64,000 nucleotides of DNA from Welwitschia mirabilis (taxonomy: Eukaryota > Gnetophyta > Gnetopsida > Welwitschiales), in the NCBI GenBank assembly GCA_051453625.1, contig JBOZIK010000001.1, forward strand, positions 286,068,499-286,132,498. Direction: 5' to 3'. Positions 43,747 through 57,000 of the stretch are shown in pieces. The first letter of the stretch is position 1. Each line of letters starts with the position of its first letter. The notes under the pieces were generated by a model. That model was not told the DNA's origin. It ran no database searches and was given only the letters and a program-made list of their open reading frames with translations. Both the position numbers and the translations under genes were made by a program.

Positions 43747-46340
43747 TAAAAGCTAGCCATGAATAGAGGTAGAATGTGGAATACACTTAGATCACATGAA
43801 GCACATAGTCTAGGCCAGGTTTGTTATAGTAGTAGTACTTCCAAGTTATCACAATAATTAAATCAATAAGAAATATAGGAAAAAATTTAAAGTACACACA
43901 AAAATAAAAAAAAAAACTATACATATGATACTACACATGTAAACAATCTTAAAATCAATTTACTTACTTATGCAATAATAACTAACATTTCAATCTTAAA
44001 TGCTTCCCTAATAATGATATCAAAATGTTTATCTCTCAAGCATGTACTAATGAAATACATCTTCACTTATCATTTTAGCCTATTATTAGCACATAACACA
44101 TGCTAGTATATCATGCAAATCAAATTTCATAAACTAGTAAAGAAAACAAAGAGATATTAAAAGATTAATTCATCCAAAAGGAATGAGAACATCAATATTT
44201 TTGGTATTTTTAATAACTAAAGAAGAAATTAACAATGTAAATGATGATATGGAATGCAATGTAATGGAAATAACTATGTAAAGAAAATAAAAATGAAATG
44301 TTCTAAATGCAGTCAATTAATCGATTTACTAATTTATTGTCACTCAAGTTAGCCCTTATCATCTATATTAATATTAGATGCAATCTAGGGTAGTATTAAA
44401 TTAACATTAAGTATAAAGAAGATAGAAAAATAGAATATTATAAAACACACACTTGATTTTATTACCAATATCACATTTAAAAAATAATCCATTCATAAAT
44501 AATAATTCCTTAATGGATTAAATATAGTCCAACAATAAGGAAAATATCTTTTACAAGTGCATGAATTACTTGTTAACATGCTTCAATGTTACAAGATACT
44601 TTAATGCTAAAAAGTAGGAGGAAATTGGATTCTTAAGGGGTTTATATACATTTGGATAAAATATTTCAACTTTTAACAAATAAGAAATGATTATGTTATA
44701 ATTCAAGTAATAGAAAAAATTGATTATTCATTTGTTAGTACCACTTGTGCTTCTTGGAATTTGATGGTAGGTGGAATTTGGTGGTAGTAGAACCTAATTT
44801 TTGGTTATTATCTCCTTCCCTCATTTTACTTTTATTTGAACTACTTATAATTTGGTAATAGGTAAAATTTAGTGATATGTAAAATCTAGTGATAGGTCAT
44901 TATCTCCTTTCCTCATCTAATTACCATTTTGGACAATTTCTTGGAATCCTTCATACTTCTTCATTTTTATGTAAATTATGCTTAATTATTTGTCTTTGAT
45001 CCTTAACGTGAAAAATGATCAATTTGATTATTAAACATATTGAAAGTGCATAAAGCAAACTTAAAACCATCATCAAATATGCCTAAGTTGGCTGTTCATC
45101 AAAGAGACACCTTTCATAATTGTCTAAACTATTTAATCAGCCTAGAATATGTACAAATAGGTCTTTTGGGTTACTTACTTTTAAGAAATAAAGGAGAAAA
45201 GATAATAAGGTATCAAGTCAATAGAACATCTAGAGGATAACCAAAAAATCTATTAGATTGAATAAAGAATTTTTTTAATAAGACTACTCTACTTTGTAAA
45301 AATTGTATATGACTAAAATCTTTAAAGATAATAAAGATTATAATTTATATTCTTAATTTTTTAAAGTCATTTATTGTAAAGTTTAAATACTTATCAGATT
45401 TTCATAGATATTTTCATTTATTTTTAACCATAATAAAGAGTTTATTCTCGAGAGGTCATCTAAATTTTTTATTTAGTATTTTATGTTAGTTAATATTTTA
45501 TTTAAGTCTTGTTAAAATATTACTACCAAAATAGCATGAAAAATAACTTCATATAAACTTAATATAACATGATATTAAGTATTTGAGAAATATTATGCAT
45601 TTTTATTTGTAAAAGAAACAATCTTTCTTAGATTTCGATTTTCATGTCCATATTAAAGAGAGAATGAGGGTTCTTTCATATTTAAAACATTATTATAATT
45701 AAAGAGATAGTTGTATTTCTATTGATGTTATTTTTTTCTTCTATAATGAAAAGTATGAAAATACATTTTCCATGGATATAAGCACAGTTTTAATCTACAT
45801 AAATTTGATTCTCTCTTATATTTATTTTATCTTGTTACTATTTTTATTTTTATTCTTTTTTATTTCCATATAATATTTGGCTTATTTTATATCATGTTTA
45901 TTGTTATAGATATTTCCATTCCATTTTAAATAATATTAGAGAAGGAAATTGCATAAGAGATAGTAAAAATAATCACTAAGGTTCTAAATGTGAGGCCTTA
46001 GGATGAGAATATCAATGGACAAAATATTTTGATTTGTAATAAATCAATGTCAATATTCTACTCATTTAACATGGGTTTTAAAAGACTCTACTAAAAAATA
46101 AAAATAGGCCTATCAGAATCTCTAATAAAGGATGAAAGTATTTTAACCTAAGGGATTAAAACATCATCTAGATAAGCCTTTTAGATTTGGTTTTATGTAA
46201 TGTCATAAAGAAGAATTCTACTATTATATGTGAAGGAATAGGATATATACTTGACTAACCCTTTAATAAACAAGATGTAATCAAAGTTGAATCTTTATCA
46301 CTTTAAGATTAAATGAAAATCCATTGTGGATTATCTAAAT
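43747..46340. other. AT-rich sequence, no recognised gene
   Basis: Short open pieces (for example 45040-45240 plus) show no family motif. GATCACATGAAGCACA near 43791 also occurs at about 26669, just before LTR 1, a possible shared repeat. Confidence 0.5.
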
Positions 46341-48120
46341 TCTCATGATGAGTTGGTTTAACACTTTTCTGGCATTGAGGTGGAAATTCAAAAGGATGTT
46401 CAAGGTTTTATCCTTCTTAAATTTTTCCTATCATCTTATAATCCTATCACCATCATCTTGTTTTATAAAGAGATTATCATAAATTGTAAGGTAATGATTC
46501 CAAAAATCTTATGAGAGGAGAAATTAAAGACCATAATAATGGATTATTTTGAATAAGATTTAATAATTAAAAACCTCATTAAGGAGAAATTATCTCATAA
46601 TAGATAATTAAAACTATAATTAAAATATTAAAAAAATAAGAAAATAAATGAGGCTTGCTTATATTATTATAACAATTGACATCTTAAAAAGTAACTTTAA
46701 AAGTTAAAGGAAGATAATGNNNNNNNNNNNNNNNNNNNNNNNNNNNNNNNNNNNNNNNNNNNNNNNNNNNNNNNNNNNNNNNNNNNNNNNNNNNNNNNNN
46801 NNNNNNNNNNNNNNNNNNNAATGAGGCTTGCTTCTATTATTATAAAAATTGACATCTTAAAAAGGAACTTTAAAAGTTAAAGGAAGATAATGTAGAGAAG
46901 ATAAGGGATCATGCTCTTAAACTAACTAGGTTAATAGTTTAAACTCATCTTTTAAGGAATTTCTTACATATTTAGAATTTTCTAAAAGTATTAATTGAAT
47001 TCTTGAGTATGAACCTTCATAGGATATTATTTTCAACTAGTTCACATAAATTAGGGATAATGGAAAATAATAATAAATCCAAAACTACTAGTAGTATTCT
47101 TTAAATTAAGATACATGATGGAGTTTTAAAAATAATGAAGCATGCATTAAATACAAGAATAAATCTAATTTCTCTTTCAGTGTTAGATGATCTAGATTGT
47201 AAGTTCATAAGAGAACTTATTAACAAAAGCCCTCATATATTATTTTGTTATAATTATGAAATAAAGCCTTAAGATATGTATCAGTTATTGAAAGAAATAG
47301 GTGTAAATAAAATAAATTCAACAATTAGGGTTATTTCTACATTAATGTTATATCACATAGATCTTAGCCATATTAATGATATTAGGATGTAAGTTTTTTT
47401 AAAAATAAATGCTTGTTTATAAATTAATGGAAAGAAGAATACGATTTCTCTAAGAATTACATGTATGAAAAGTAATGTAGGATGAAATTTATTTTGGAAA
47501 TCAAGAAAGCAGTAAGGACATCTTATATTTAATGCATAATAATATTATGATTCTTATTATCAAGCATGCTCAGGAGAAGCATAATTTTTCATTATTTTTA
47601 TTAATGATAAATCAAGAAAAATATAGAGTTTTCCATTAAAATTAGAGTATAATGTTTTTTTACAAACTAATTTGAAGAACAAGTAGACTTGAGCTCTAAG
47701 AAGAAACCTAAGTTCCTAAGATTAGACTAGGAAAGAAAGTAAATCTTAAAGGATATTTGATTACATTACAAGTCTAAAAAAAGTAAAGAGTATATACCTA
47801 GGAAATTCATAATGAAAAAATTTTATGAAAATGATAAATCATATAAGTATAAAAAATTCTAGAAGTATGATAAGATTTGGTAGAATGGATAAACCATTTT
47901 GGATGAGTAGTCAACATTACCTAAATTGCCAACCAAATATGAATATTCTTAGAACATTTGAGTTTCATTTACATGTTACATTTTAAATAATTAGAAAAGA
48001 AGAGTCATTTAAAAATGAAAAAATCCATCTTTCCTAAACATACTTATGACACAAATGGATATAGATGTTATAGTGTATTTATAGAAGTTTTTCTTTAAAA
48101 GGGACATTGCACTCAATGAA
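46341..48120 (+). mobile_element. Second Copia element, gag to integrase, heavily decayed
   Basis: In order on the plus strand: gag block with FILLKFFLSSYNP (46400-46450); zinc knuckle ACYY...HLKK..F (about 46672-46715, again at 46825-46885); a protease/pre-integrase block with IHDGVLKIM and TRINLISLSVLDDLDCKF (about 47110-47205); integrase FINDKSRKI...FPLKLEYNVF (about 47600-47660); and the post-core NGYRCYSVFIEVF (about 48055-48095). Many stops. No LTRs found. It differs from the 27-35 kb Copia in these motifs and so is another lineage. Confidence 0.75.
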
Positions 48121-51100
48121 TTCTTTCTCCCTAAAAGAAAAATTAGGAAGAGGATATAAGGGATTAGTATTAAAAAAAGAATTTTCATACTTAAAGTCCT
48201 AAGAAAATAAAAGTAATATGAATAACAAAGAGTACATGGATTTAAGTGTAGCTTAAGAAATCTTCTAAATCAAATTACAGTGTCCTAGAAAGAATGTACA
48301 ATAATAAATATGTATTTCTTTTATTAGTTTTTAAATTACATAGGATAATATCCCTTAGAAAACTAGAATTAAATTCTAGTTAAGCTTTTAAAATTTAGGT
48401 GAGATATGAAGATTATGGATTCACTATAGTAAATACAAGAGTGAATTTTGATTTACTAATAAAATAATTATAAGAAAGTTTAAAACTAATCTCTTTGATC
48501 ATCAAGTTAGAGCCTAATGTAATTTACTTTATGAACAACTAATTTATTATTTAAATTTCTTAGTTAGTACATGATATCTTCATCTATAATTAAGAATTAG
48601 CAGGGAAATAATCAAGAAATGTATAAGAGTGCTTATTAGCACTAACATATATTAGTAAACATTAAAGCAACATTATAAGAATAAGGCTTTTGTTCCTTAT
48701 TATATTTTTGTTTTTTTTTTTTGTAATAAAAGTAGGTAAGATTTGTTTACTTATTTAGGTTTATTATTTTCTTTTTATAGAGGAGGTTATTTTTGGATTA
48801 TTATAAATTTTTCTCTTATAATAATTAAAAAAATTTCTATTTCTTATGGATTTATGAACATTATTAAGCCACGTAATTCTTAGTGCCTATTGTCTTTGTT
48901 TAATTTTCTTGTTATTTTTATTTGCATTCAATTTTTCATATTATTTATTTTAATAGTATACCACATTTCACTATTTAATTTGGATTTTTTTCATAAGTTG
49001 TTTTAAGACCTTCATAATTAGAACCTTTACCATACCTCAAGATAATTAATTCAAGAAATCTAGAGAAATAAAGTTTTCATTCATCATTTGTTTCAATATT
49101 AGACTTTTTTCTTAGATACAAGACATCACTTTTTATTTATTATGTAGAAGAATAAAAATATTTTTAAAATTAACTATTAACTTAATAAATAATGAATTAT
49201 TCATGATGTAAAAATATTCAACAAGAACATAAATCAAGTTATCATAATAATTTCTAATAAATGTTGCAACCGAATATTCATTGATATAAAAACTTTATAA
49301 AGTTAAAAAAGAAAACAAATTAATATGTTTTAAAACCTTTGCATAATCTTCATTTATTAAAATATTTTTATTATATTATAGACAAGTGTGATAAGTATAT
49401 ATGAAAAAATTCAAACTTGATAAATGTTTAGATTGAAAAGAAAAATATCACATACTACTTCTTTTTACACATGAAAGAAGTACAAGTTTATTTCTTATGA
49501 TGTTTGCTTCATATCAACATTTAACAAAACTCAAATAAAGTTTTCTTATATTTACACCTTTGGATTTTTGAAAAAGTTGGCTTCAAGTTTGCTTATGGTC
49601 ATTAAAGAAATTTATTAGATTTTTAGAGAACTTTGAAAACCCAACAACAATGTCTTAGATTATTCTTATAATCATTTTAGTTATTTAATAGGTACATGAC
49701 AAAAATATTAATTATGATAAATAGTCTAAAATAAATTGATTAATTATATATTTATACAAAAGAAATGGAAAATTTTTACTAAAACATATAATGAAGTTTT
49801 TTTAAGGAGGGAAAACATGTCAGTGCATCTAAGTAATGGGATGTTTATGTATCTTTAGTTATGTACTAATTGTGAGAATTTATATTATCTTGCATTTTAA
49901 TAGTAAATTTTATTTTAATATTAAGATTCTAGTAGTACATGAATTTTTTTCCTTATTTTTTAATTAATATTTTACATTGTATTAATTTATGTATAACAAG
50001 ATGCAATAATTTTCTTTGATGAATCACATTAAATATAACATGAAAGGATGTTAAAGTTCAAAATTTTTAGTAACCATACCTCCTTCTTAGAACTACAACC
50101 ATCATAATCACTTAAATGAATAATTTTATCTATGCTCAAGGCCTTATATTATGCTAATAAAATCATTCAAAATTCAAATCCACGATTTCTTAGACAAATG
50201 ATAAGTGTTCCACTAGTTGGAATACCATCCTACTGGTAATAAGGTAACACAATTTTAGTAAATGATAAGGAAATGGAAAAAAACATCAATAAATCTATTA
50301 GTATTCTTTGATCAAATATAACTACTTGTATTCCTAAGGAGTAGCTTCAAGAAGGTACTTACTTCATTAATGGTTCCTCTAAAACTTTCTGCTCATGATT
50401 TCTTGTTCTAGTTCTCTAAGGTCTACACCAATACATTCAAAATGATCATCACATTTGCATCTTTAAACTTTCATTCTGTTGTTCTTTTCTTTTTTTTTTT
50501 CATATTGTTAGATCTTATTAATATATTCTAAGTGCCATTTCATAAACTCCAAAAAACAGTATAGCTTAACTATATAACTTTCTATATGTAGTATTATTCT
50601 TATTATAGTTTATAACATCACTTTAGCTCATAACAAAACTTTCCCATTTAGATTTGATCTTTATGACACACTACTTATGGAGTGATGATTTCATTTCTTT
50701 ATTTAAGAATTTAAAAATGATGGTTTTGGCATTTTATAACATCTTTTATAACTACTTCACTAATGTATAATAAAGTAAGAAATGCAGTTACAAAATAAGA
50801 ACATTAGTGTTGTCTAAATATTTTATTATAGATTATTTAAATTTTTCAGTTTGTATTTTTATTCTACTTCTACGTCATAGGATTAAGCTCTAAGATCATT
50901 GAAATAAATTATGTTTATTATGTAATTATATTGATTTTGTCTCATCATTATTTGTAAGTAAAACTATTTAAAATTAAAAAATACTTAAACTACATGATTA
51001 AATAATATTTAGCGTTACTAATAATCTTGAGATATATACAAGATAAACAATTTTGATAATAAAGCACTATAGTACAGAAAAAATGGATTTCCTAGTCATA

Positions 51101-51493
51101 AGAGTGAATTAATTATGATGTGCTAGTTCATAAGGATCATTTCAAATAGTAAATATCATTGATATAGTACTAGCTAATGTTGTGGATTCATTGCTTTAAG
51201 TTAGAACTTCTAGTGGCACACATGTAAAGTATAGGAATAGGTAAGGATCCTTAGGGTAGGGTAAGTTACTAGGTATACAAGGGGTTTTATGTACTAGTGT
51301 GAGGGTAAATTTTACTATCAACTATAATAAGATCAACGAGAGATTAAAGTAATAGATAGAAAGGTATACAGTAGTGGGTCTTAAAAGGTTAACATGCTTT
51401 AATAAAAGGACCTCCCCTTAGGGAGTTTACTCAATGGTTTAGTTGAGATATATGTAGTAGATGTCTTTATTTTTTTACTATAATTTCAAGCAT
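48121..51493. other. AT-rich sequence, no recognised gene
   Basis: No frame with family motifs on either strand; the first part may be decayed Copia reverse transcriptase. The last 300 bases before the gap are less AT-biased but unassigned. Confidence 0.5.
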
Positions 51494-52195
51494 NNNNNNN
51501 NNNNNNNNNNNNNNNNNNNNNNNNNNNNNNNNNNNNNNNNNNNNNNNNNNNNNNNNNNNNNNNNNNNNNNNNNNNNNNNNNNNNNNNNNNNNNNNNNNNN
51601 NNNNNNNNNNNNNNNNNNNNNNNNNNNNNNNNNNNNNNNNNNNNNNNNNNNNNNNNNNNNNNNNNNNNNNNNNNNNNNNNNNNNNNNNNNNNNNNNNNNN
51701 NNNNNNNNNNNNNNNNNNNNNNNNNNNNNNNNNNNNNNNNNNNNNNNNNNNNNNNNNNNNNNNNNNNNNNNNNNNNNNNNNNNNNNNNNNNNNNNNNNNN
51801 NNNNNNNNNNNNNNNNNNNNNNNNNNNNNNNNNNNNNNNNNNNNNNNNNNNNNNNNNNNNNNNNNNNNNNNNNNNNNNNNNNNNNNNNNNNNNNNNNNNN
51901 NNNNNNNNNNNNNNNNNNNNNNNNNNNNNNNNNNNNNNNNNNNNNNNNNNNNNNNNNNNNNNNNNNNNNNNNNNNNNNNNNNNNNNNNNNNNNNNNNNNN
52001 NNNNNNNNNNNNNNNNNNNNNNNNNNNNNNNNNNNNNNNNNNNNNNNNNNNNNNNNNNNNNNNNNNNNNNNNNNNNNNNNNNNNNNNNNNNNNNNNNNNN
52101 NNNNNNNNNNNNNNNNNNNNNNNNNNNNNNNNNNNNNNNNNNNNNNNNNNNNNNNNNNNNNNNNNNNNNNNNNNNNNNNNNNNNNNNNNNNNNNN
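51494..52195. other. Assembly gap, 702 N
   Basis: Long apparent frames across it are artefacts of N translation. Confidence 0.95.
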
Positions 52196-53099
52196 AGCAT
52201 ATGTGTAAAGTGAAGTTAGCTTCATCATAACTATAAGATAGTTGTTATTACCACTCAGTACATTAGTGATATTAGGATTTATAGTACATTTTAAAGTAAA
52301 TAATTTGCATATTACATATGGATAATATCTCATTGATCCTACTTCTCTCAATATTCCATGAGTGTTAAGTAGAGATTACACTATTACTTTTCCCATGTGT
52401 GGAAGCTTACATTGACTAAAAAGGGTCCAACAATCTATTTAGCACTAGATATGAAATCACTTTTTCTTCTTTTTATATTTGATGGTATCATGATGGGGAG
52501 TAACTATCCTAAGGAATCTACTAAGGTGGGAGCCATGCCTTTGGGAGAAACATAAGAATGGAAGTTGATTTCATAGGTGAGTGAACCTTGAATCTATAAT
52601 ACATACTCCTTTTTGTTAACTACTAATTTATCATCAAGCTAATACTTGGATTTAAATTAAGCTCCATAATCAAGCCACTAGAAATATCTATTCAAGTGAG
52701 TTGGGAAAAAAAAAAAGAGTGCTTATTCATCCATTCACCAATGGCACATTTAGAGACTACATGTTTTCTAGTTAGAAACTAAGTAAATAGGATGTCACAT
52801 AAGCTTTTTAATTTAACTATAAAAACCTTTTCATTTAAATATAAAACCATTTTTCATTTACATGCTTTATGTAGAAGAATGGCTTTCACTTTACTTTCAA
52901 TTTTTATCTAATTTACTATGACCACAAAGTCCATGATCAAATTTTACAAAAAAATTATTATGATGTATGAGTTAAAAAGCATCTTACTTTAATGTGGCTA
53001 ATGGTAAGGCTCTAATAATGGATGATTCTTATGTAGAACTTTAAATGAATCATTAGGATGTTATTAACAAAGAAACATTTAAGAAGTTCAGAAAGCCTT

Positions 53100-54080
53100 A
53101 AATGAAGGCAAATTAGGTTAAAATATTAATTAAAATCTTTTTTTTAATGCTAAAATCAGATATTTTTCATTCCATTTTTAGTGGAAGACTAATTAATTTA
53201 ATAATTGTTTCTTATGATATTTTAACTAAGTTTTTAACTAAGAGGTTGAAGGCTATCATATTTAGTATTATCCATGTTGAATAAAGTGGTTTCATTAAAG
53301 GTGAATATATTCTTAATAACATTGTATTTACTTAAGAAAGTTTAGCATGAATAATGGATATTAATTAAGATATTTATTTCTTAAATTTGATTATGTTAAA
53401 GATTATAAGAGAATTGTGTGGAAGTTTATCTTATCTTGCATGAAAAATCTATGATGTAGCAAGGTTTCCCCTCATATGATAAATTATTTATTTAAAATTG
53501 TAAATTATTTTATTTCCCCTGTGAGAGACATTAGGTTTATCTTTTCTATTGAAAAAACTATATGAAAAGGATGTCCTTTTGCTATTGAAAAAATGTAAAT
53601 TATTTTATCATTGTTATCGACTTTTAACTTTATGATATTTAACAGAATGAATAGGATAATTGTATTTAAGGAAAATTCAACACATCTTATCAACATGCAT
53701 ATTATAGATGACTTTTTTTTCATAATTAAAATTACTAAACTATAATAATTAGTTTCTCTCAAGTACCAACCTTTAGTATTCTCTGTAAGGTTTTAAGATT
53801 AATTGAGAAAAATCTTTAGTATTTTCTCTTCTTAAAAATTATACGTTTTCTTTAAATCATGAAGTTCAAATTCTTAGGATTTTCTTTTCTTTTCAAAGGA
53901 CCTCTAAACAACAATGAAATTTTACTATTAATGAATTAGTCTCCAAAGTATATAAATGGAATTTTAAAAAGCTCACAGCAACTAGAAAATCTTCGGTATA
54001 CAAAATTATTTTATTTGCTAGTTATATCCATTATTTTTCTTATTGAACCCCTATTATTTCAAGTTATAAACAAAGTAAAA
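53100..54080 (+). mobile_element. LINE (L1-type) reverse transcriptase, decayed
   Basis: Plus-strand blocks: KFLTKRLKAIIFSIIHVEQS, GFIKGEYILNNIVF, a motif A region (DINQDIYFLNL), KGCPFAIE near 53570 (family QGCPLSP), a possible FADD remnant near 53705-53720, and LGFSFLFKGPLNNNEIL followed by YKWNFKKLTATRKSSVYKI after it. The order is that of L1-type RT and thumb. Stops throughout. 52196-53099 before it shows no recognisable domain. Confidence 0.72.
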
Positions 54081-57000
54081 ATTTATTATATGAATCCATG
54101 TCATCATGTAATAATGACAATAATGAATTTCATAGAATTTAATTAAAGGTTTATTGCTTATTAATTATAATTTAGATTTTATAATTCTAAATTCTTAAAA
54201 TTTACTAAATTAAATATTTTGAAGTTATAAATGATATGTTACATAGTTTGAAATTAATTATTAATAAAATTTTATGAAAAAGAATAATAATTATGTTTTA
54301 TCTTATAAATCATGCCAATTTAGTTAATTTTAAAATATAAGTATAAATCCTAAGAAAATTCTACCGCTTTCAAGTCCACAAGACCACGAGCTATATGAAG
54401 CATGGTAAGTCCTCCAAAATTTGAAGTAAAGATTAATTGAAAATTAATAAAATTAAATCTAAATAAAGTAGTAAAAGTTAATTAAATTTTAAAAAATAAG
54501 AAAATCTTCTATAATGTTTTAATTAATTAATATTAATAAGTAAATCTCTTTTTGACTATATCCATGAACCTTAATGTATTGAGAGTATGTAGTTAAGTGT
54601 AAAAACCCCACTCTATAGTAATAAAAGCACATGATATCACATCTTAGAATTCATCATTTGAGTAATATATTTATTTTTTATTATTGGCTTTTCCATTGGT
54701 ATTCCTCTTTATCCCTTTATTTTCTAATGCTTTTATCATGCCTTCCATGACTATGATGAACATTATGAAATCTAAGCCTCTTTTTTTTTTTTTTTTCCTC
54801 CTTAAGCATGTAAGAATCATTATTTCATAATGAAGATTACTTATTAATCCTAAGGATTTTTCTACATCTAGTTGTTAATTTTTATAATATTTGCATTGCC
54901 ACTTAATTAAATTTAACCTATGATTGAATCTTATTTTCTTTTCCATCATTTTTTCATAACTTATTTTGAATTAATTCACATCTTGTTTGATCTCAACTAT
55001 TCATGAATATGAATGACTAGTGACATATTTATCCTATCATCTATAAGTGTAAAGCCTAACCCTACATTTTATTAAGAATTTACTTGTGCTTATGCCTTTT
55101 TTTATTCTTTTACTATTGTTTTAACCCTTGTTATCTATGGCTACTTCAAATAGACTAGTGTCACTGTCTATTATACTAGCATCACCATTATGCTTTATCA
55201 ATCCATATATAATCCAAGCTATAATGTTTAGGAGGACTAGAGAGTTCATTATTAAATGTGGATTTTACAATTTTTTTAATAATATATCACTACCTACTTG
55301 AAACCAATGAAAGAAAAAAAAAGGAATCTTTTTACTGAAAGAAAAAATACCTAATTCCCTACTTATGTGAAAGAGTTCTGCAAAACATTGTATGTCATGT
55401 ACTATAATGGAAGTAATGAGAAAGAAGATAAAGAGGAAAAAAAGGTTAGAAAGAATCTCATTGAAGCTTGCAACAAAGATAAGAAGGTTCAAGACATTTA
55501 TTACTTCCATCATTATTTCTAAATTGTTTTCTTTACATATTGATGTATATGTTCCCTATTAGATTTAGTAATGTGATGTGTGGATCTTGATACATAACAT
55601 GCTATAAATAGAAAAGAATATTATCTTGTATTTTTTTTGAAATTAATTTAGTTTTTAGATTAATCATTAGGAATATCTACCTTTATCATACTTTTGATGC
55701 TTATTCTTCTTCTTTATCTCTTATGTCTATCATAGAAAATGATCAAATATTCAATATCTATAAATTTATTTTTAGTATTCTTAATGATTAAAGAGAAAAA
55801 TATGAAGAAATTTTCCTTCTTACTCTTGTAATCATTTTTTTAAATATTTGTGAATAACATGTAGAGGATTAGAATGGAAAAGATATTGACTTCATTATAA
55901 ATGCCCCCATCATAAAGTTAAGAAGAATGATAACAAATATTGGTCTTAAAAAAGAAAATTAGACACATTTAGAATTCAAAATATAGAATAAGAAAACGAG
56001 GATTAATTAAAAAAATAGTTGATAAGTTATTTCTAGTTCATCCTATAAGAAAGACAAATCATGGAGATGGGGTGAAGAAAACACAAAAATTTAGTAAAAA
56101 ATATTTGAATAAAAAATGAAGAAATTAATGTAAGTAAGAGGGAAGTAGTGTCCAAATTTGATGAAATGCATATGATGTTGAGCTATAAAGAGGCCTCTTC
56201 TCATGGAGGATTTCCTTCTAGACCTTATTATTTTAGTTATGTTGCTTTCTCTCTTTCTTCCCATGTTATATTACATATTCCTTATAATATTTTGTTAAAG
56301 GCAAAGTAGTAGAAATGTGTGTAATTCTCTTTTGTAATTTTAGCTTTAAAATTAAATTTTTGGAATACTTTTAACCCTTTCCAACATTCNNNNNNNNNNC
56401 AGAACAAAGTAATATTTTGATTGAGGATGTTAGGCATTATAAATTTTTAGTATGTCTTGAATGAAAATTAAATCGACATACCTTTTCTAAGTTTGATTTA
56501 TTTGAAAAGGATAAAAATTGAAATTATGAGGAAAAGTAGTAAAATTTAAAAATGAAATTAGGATTGAAAATTTATAAATCCTTATATTTTATAATATAAT
56601 GCATCAATTTCACTAATTGTGATGTAAATAATGGATCTAAATTTAAGTTCAATGTTTTTAGGCTTATTTTAGTATTTATTTTTATCTTGAATGTGATACT
56701 TTGAAAAGTTTTGAAATTGCAATTAGTGTTTTAAGCTTAAAAATTTTATGTTATTTATTAATGAACTAGAAATATTTGATTGGATAATATAATTATACTT
56801 TAGTTTCTATAAACTTGTCCACCTAAAATTTAGTAAATTAATATTATAAAGTATAAATACAATTCTAGCATTGATTTTTTCACTAGTTTTGAACCTAGTT
56901 ATTATTAAAAATTTTATTAAAAAGGATTGATATTTGGTTGTTATTATGTAGATAATTCTAAGCCACTTAATTTATAATCAAATAAATAAATCCTAAAGAG

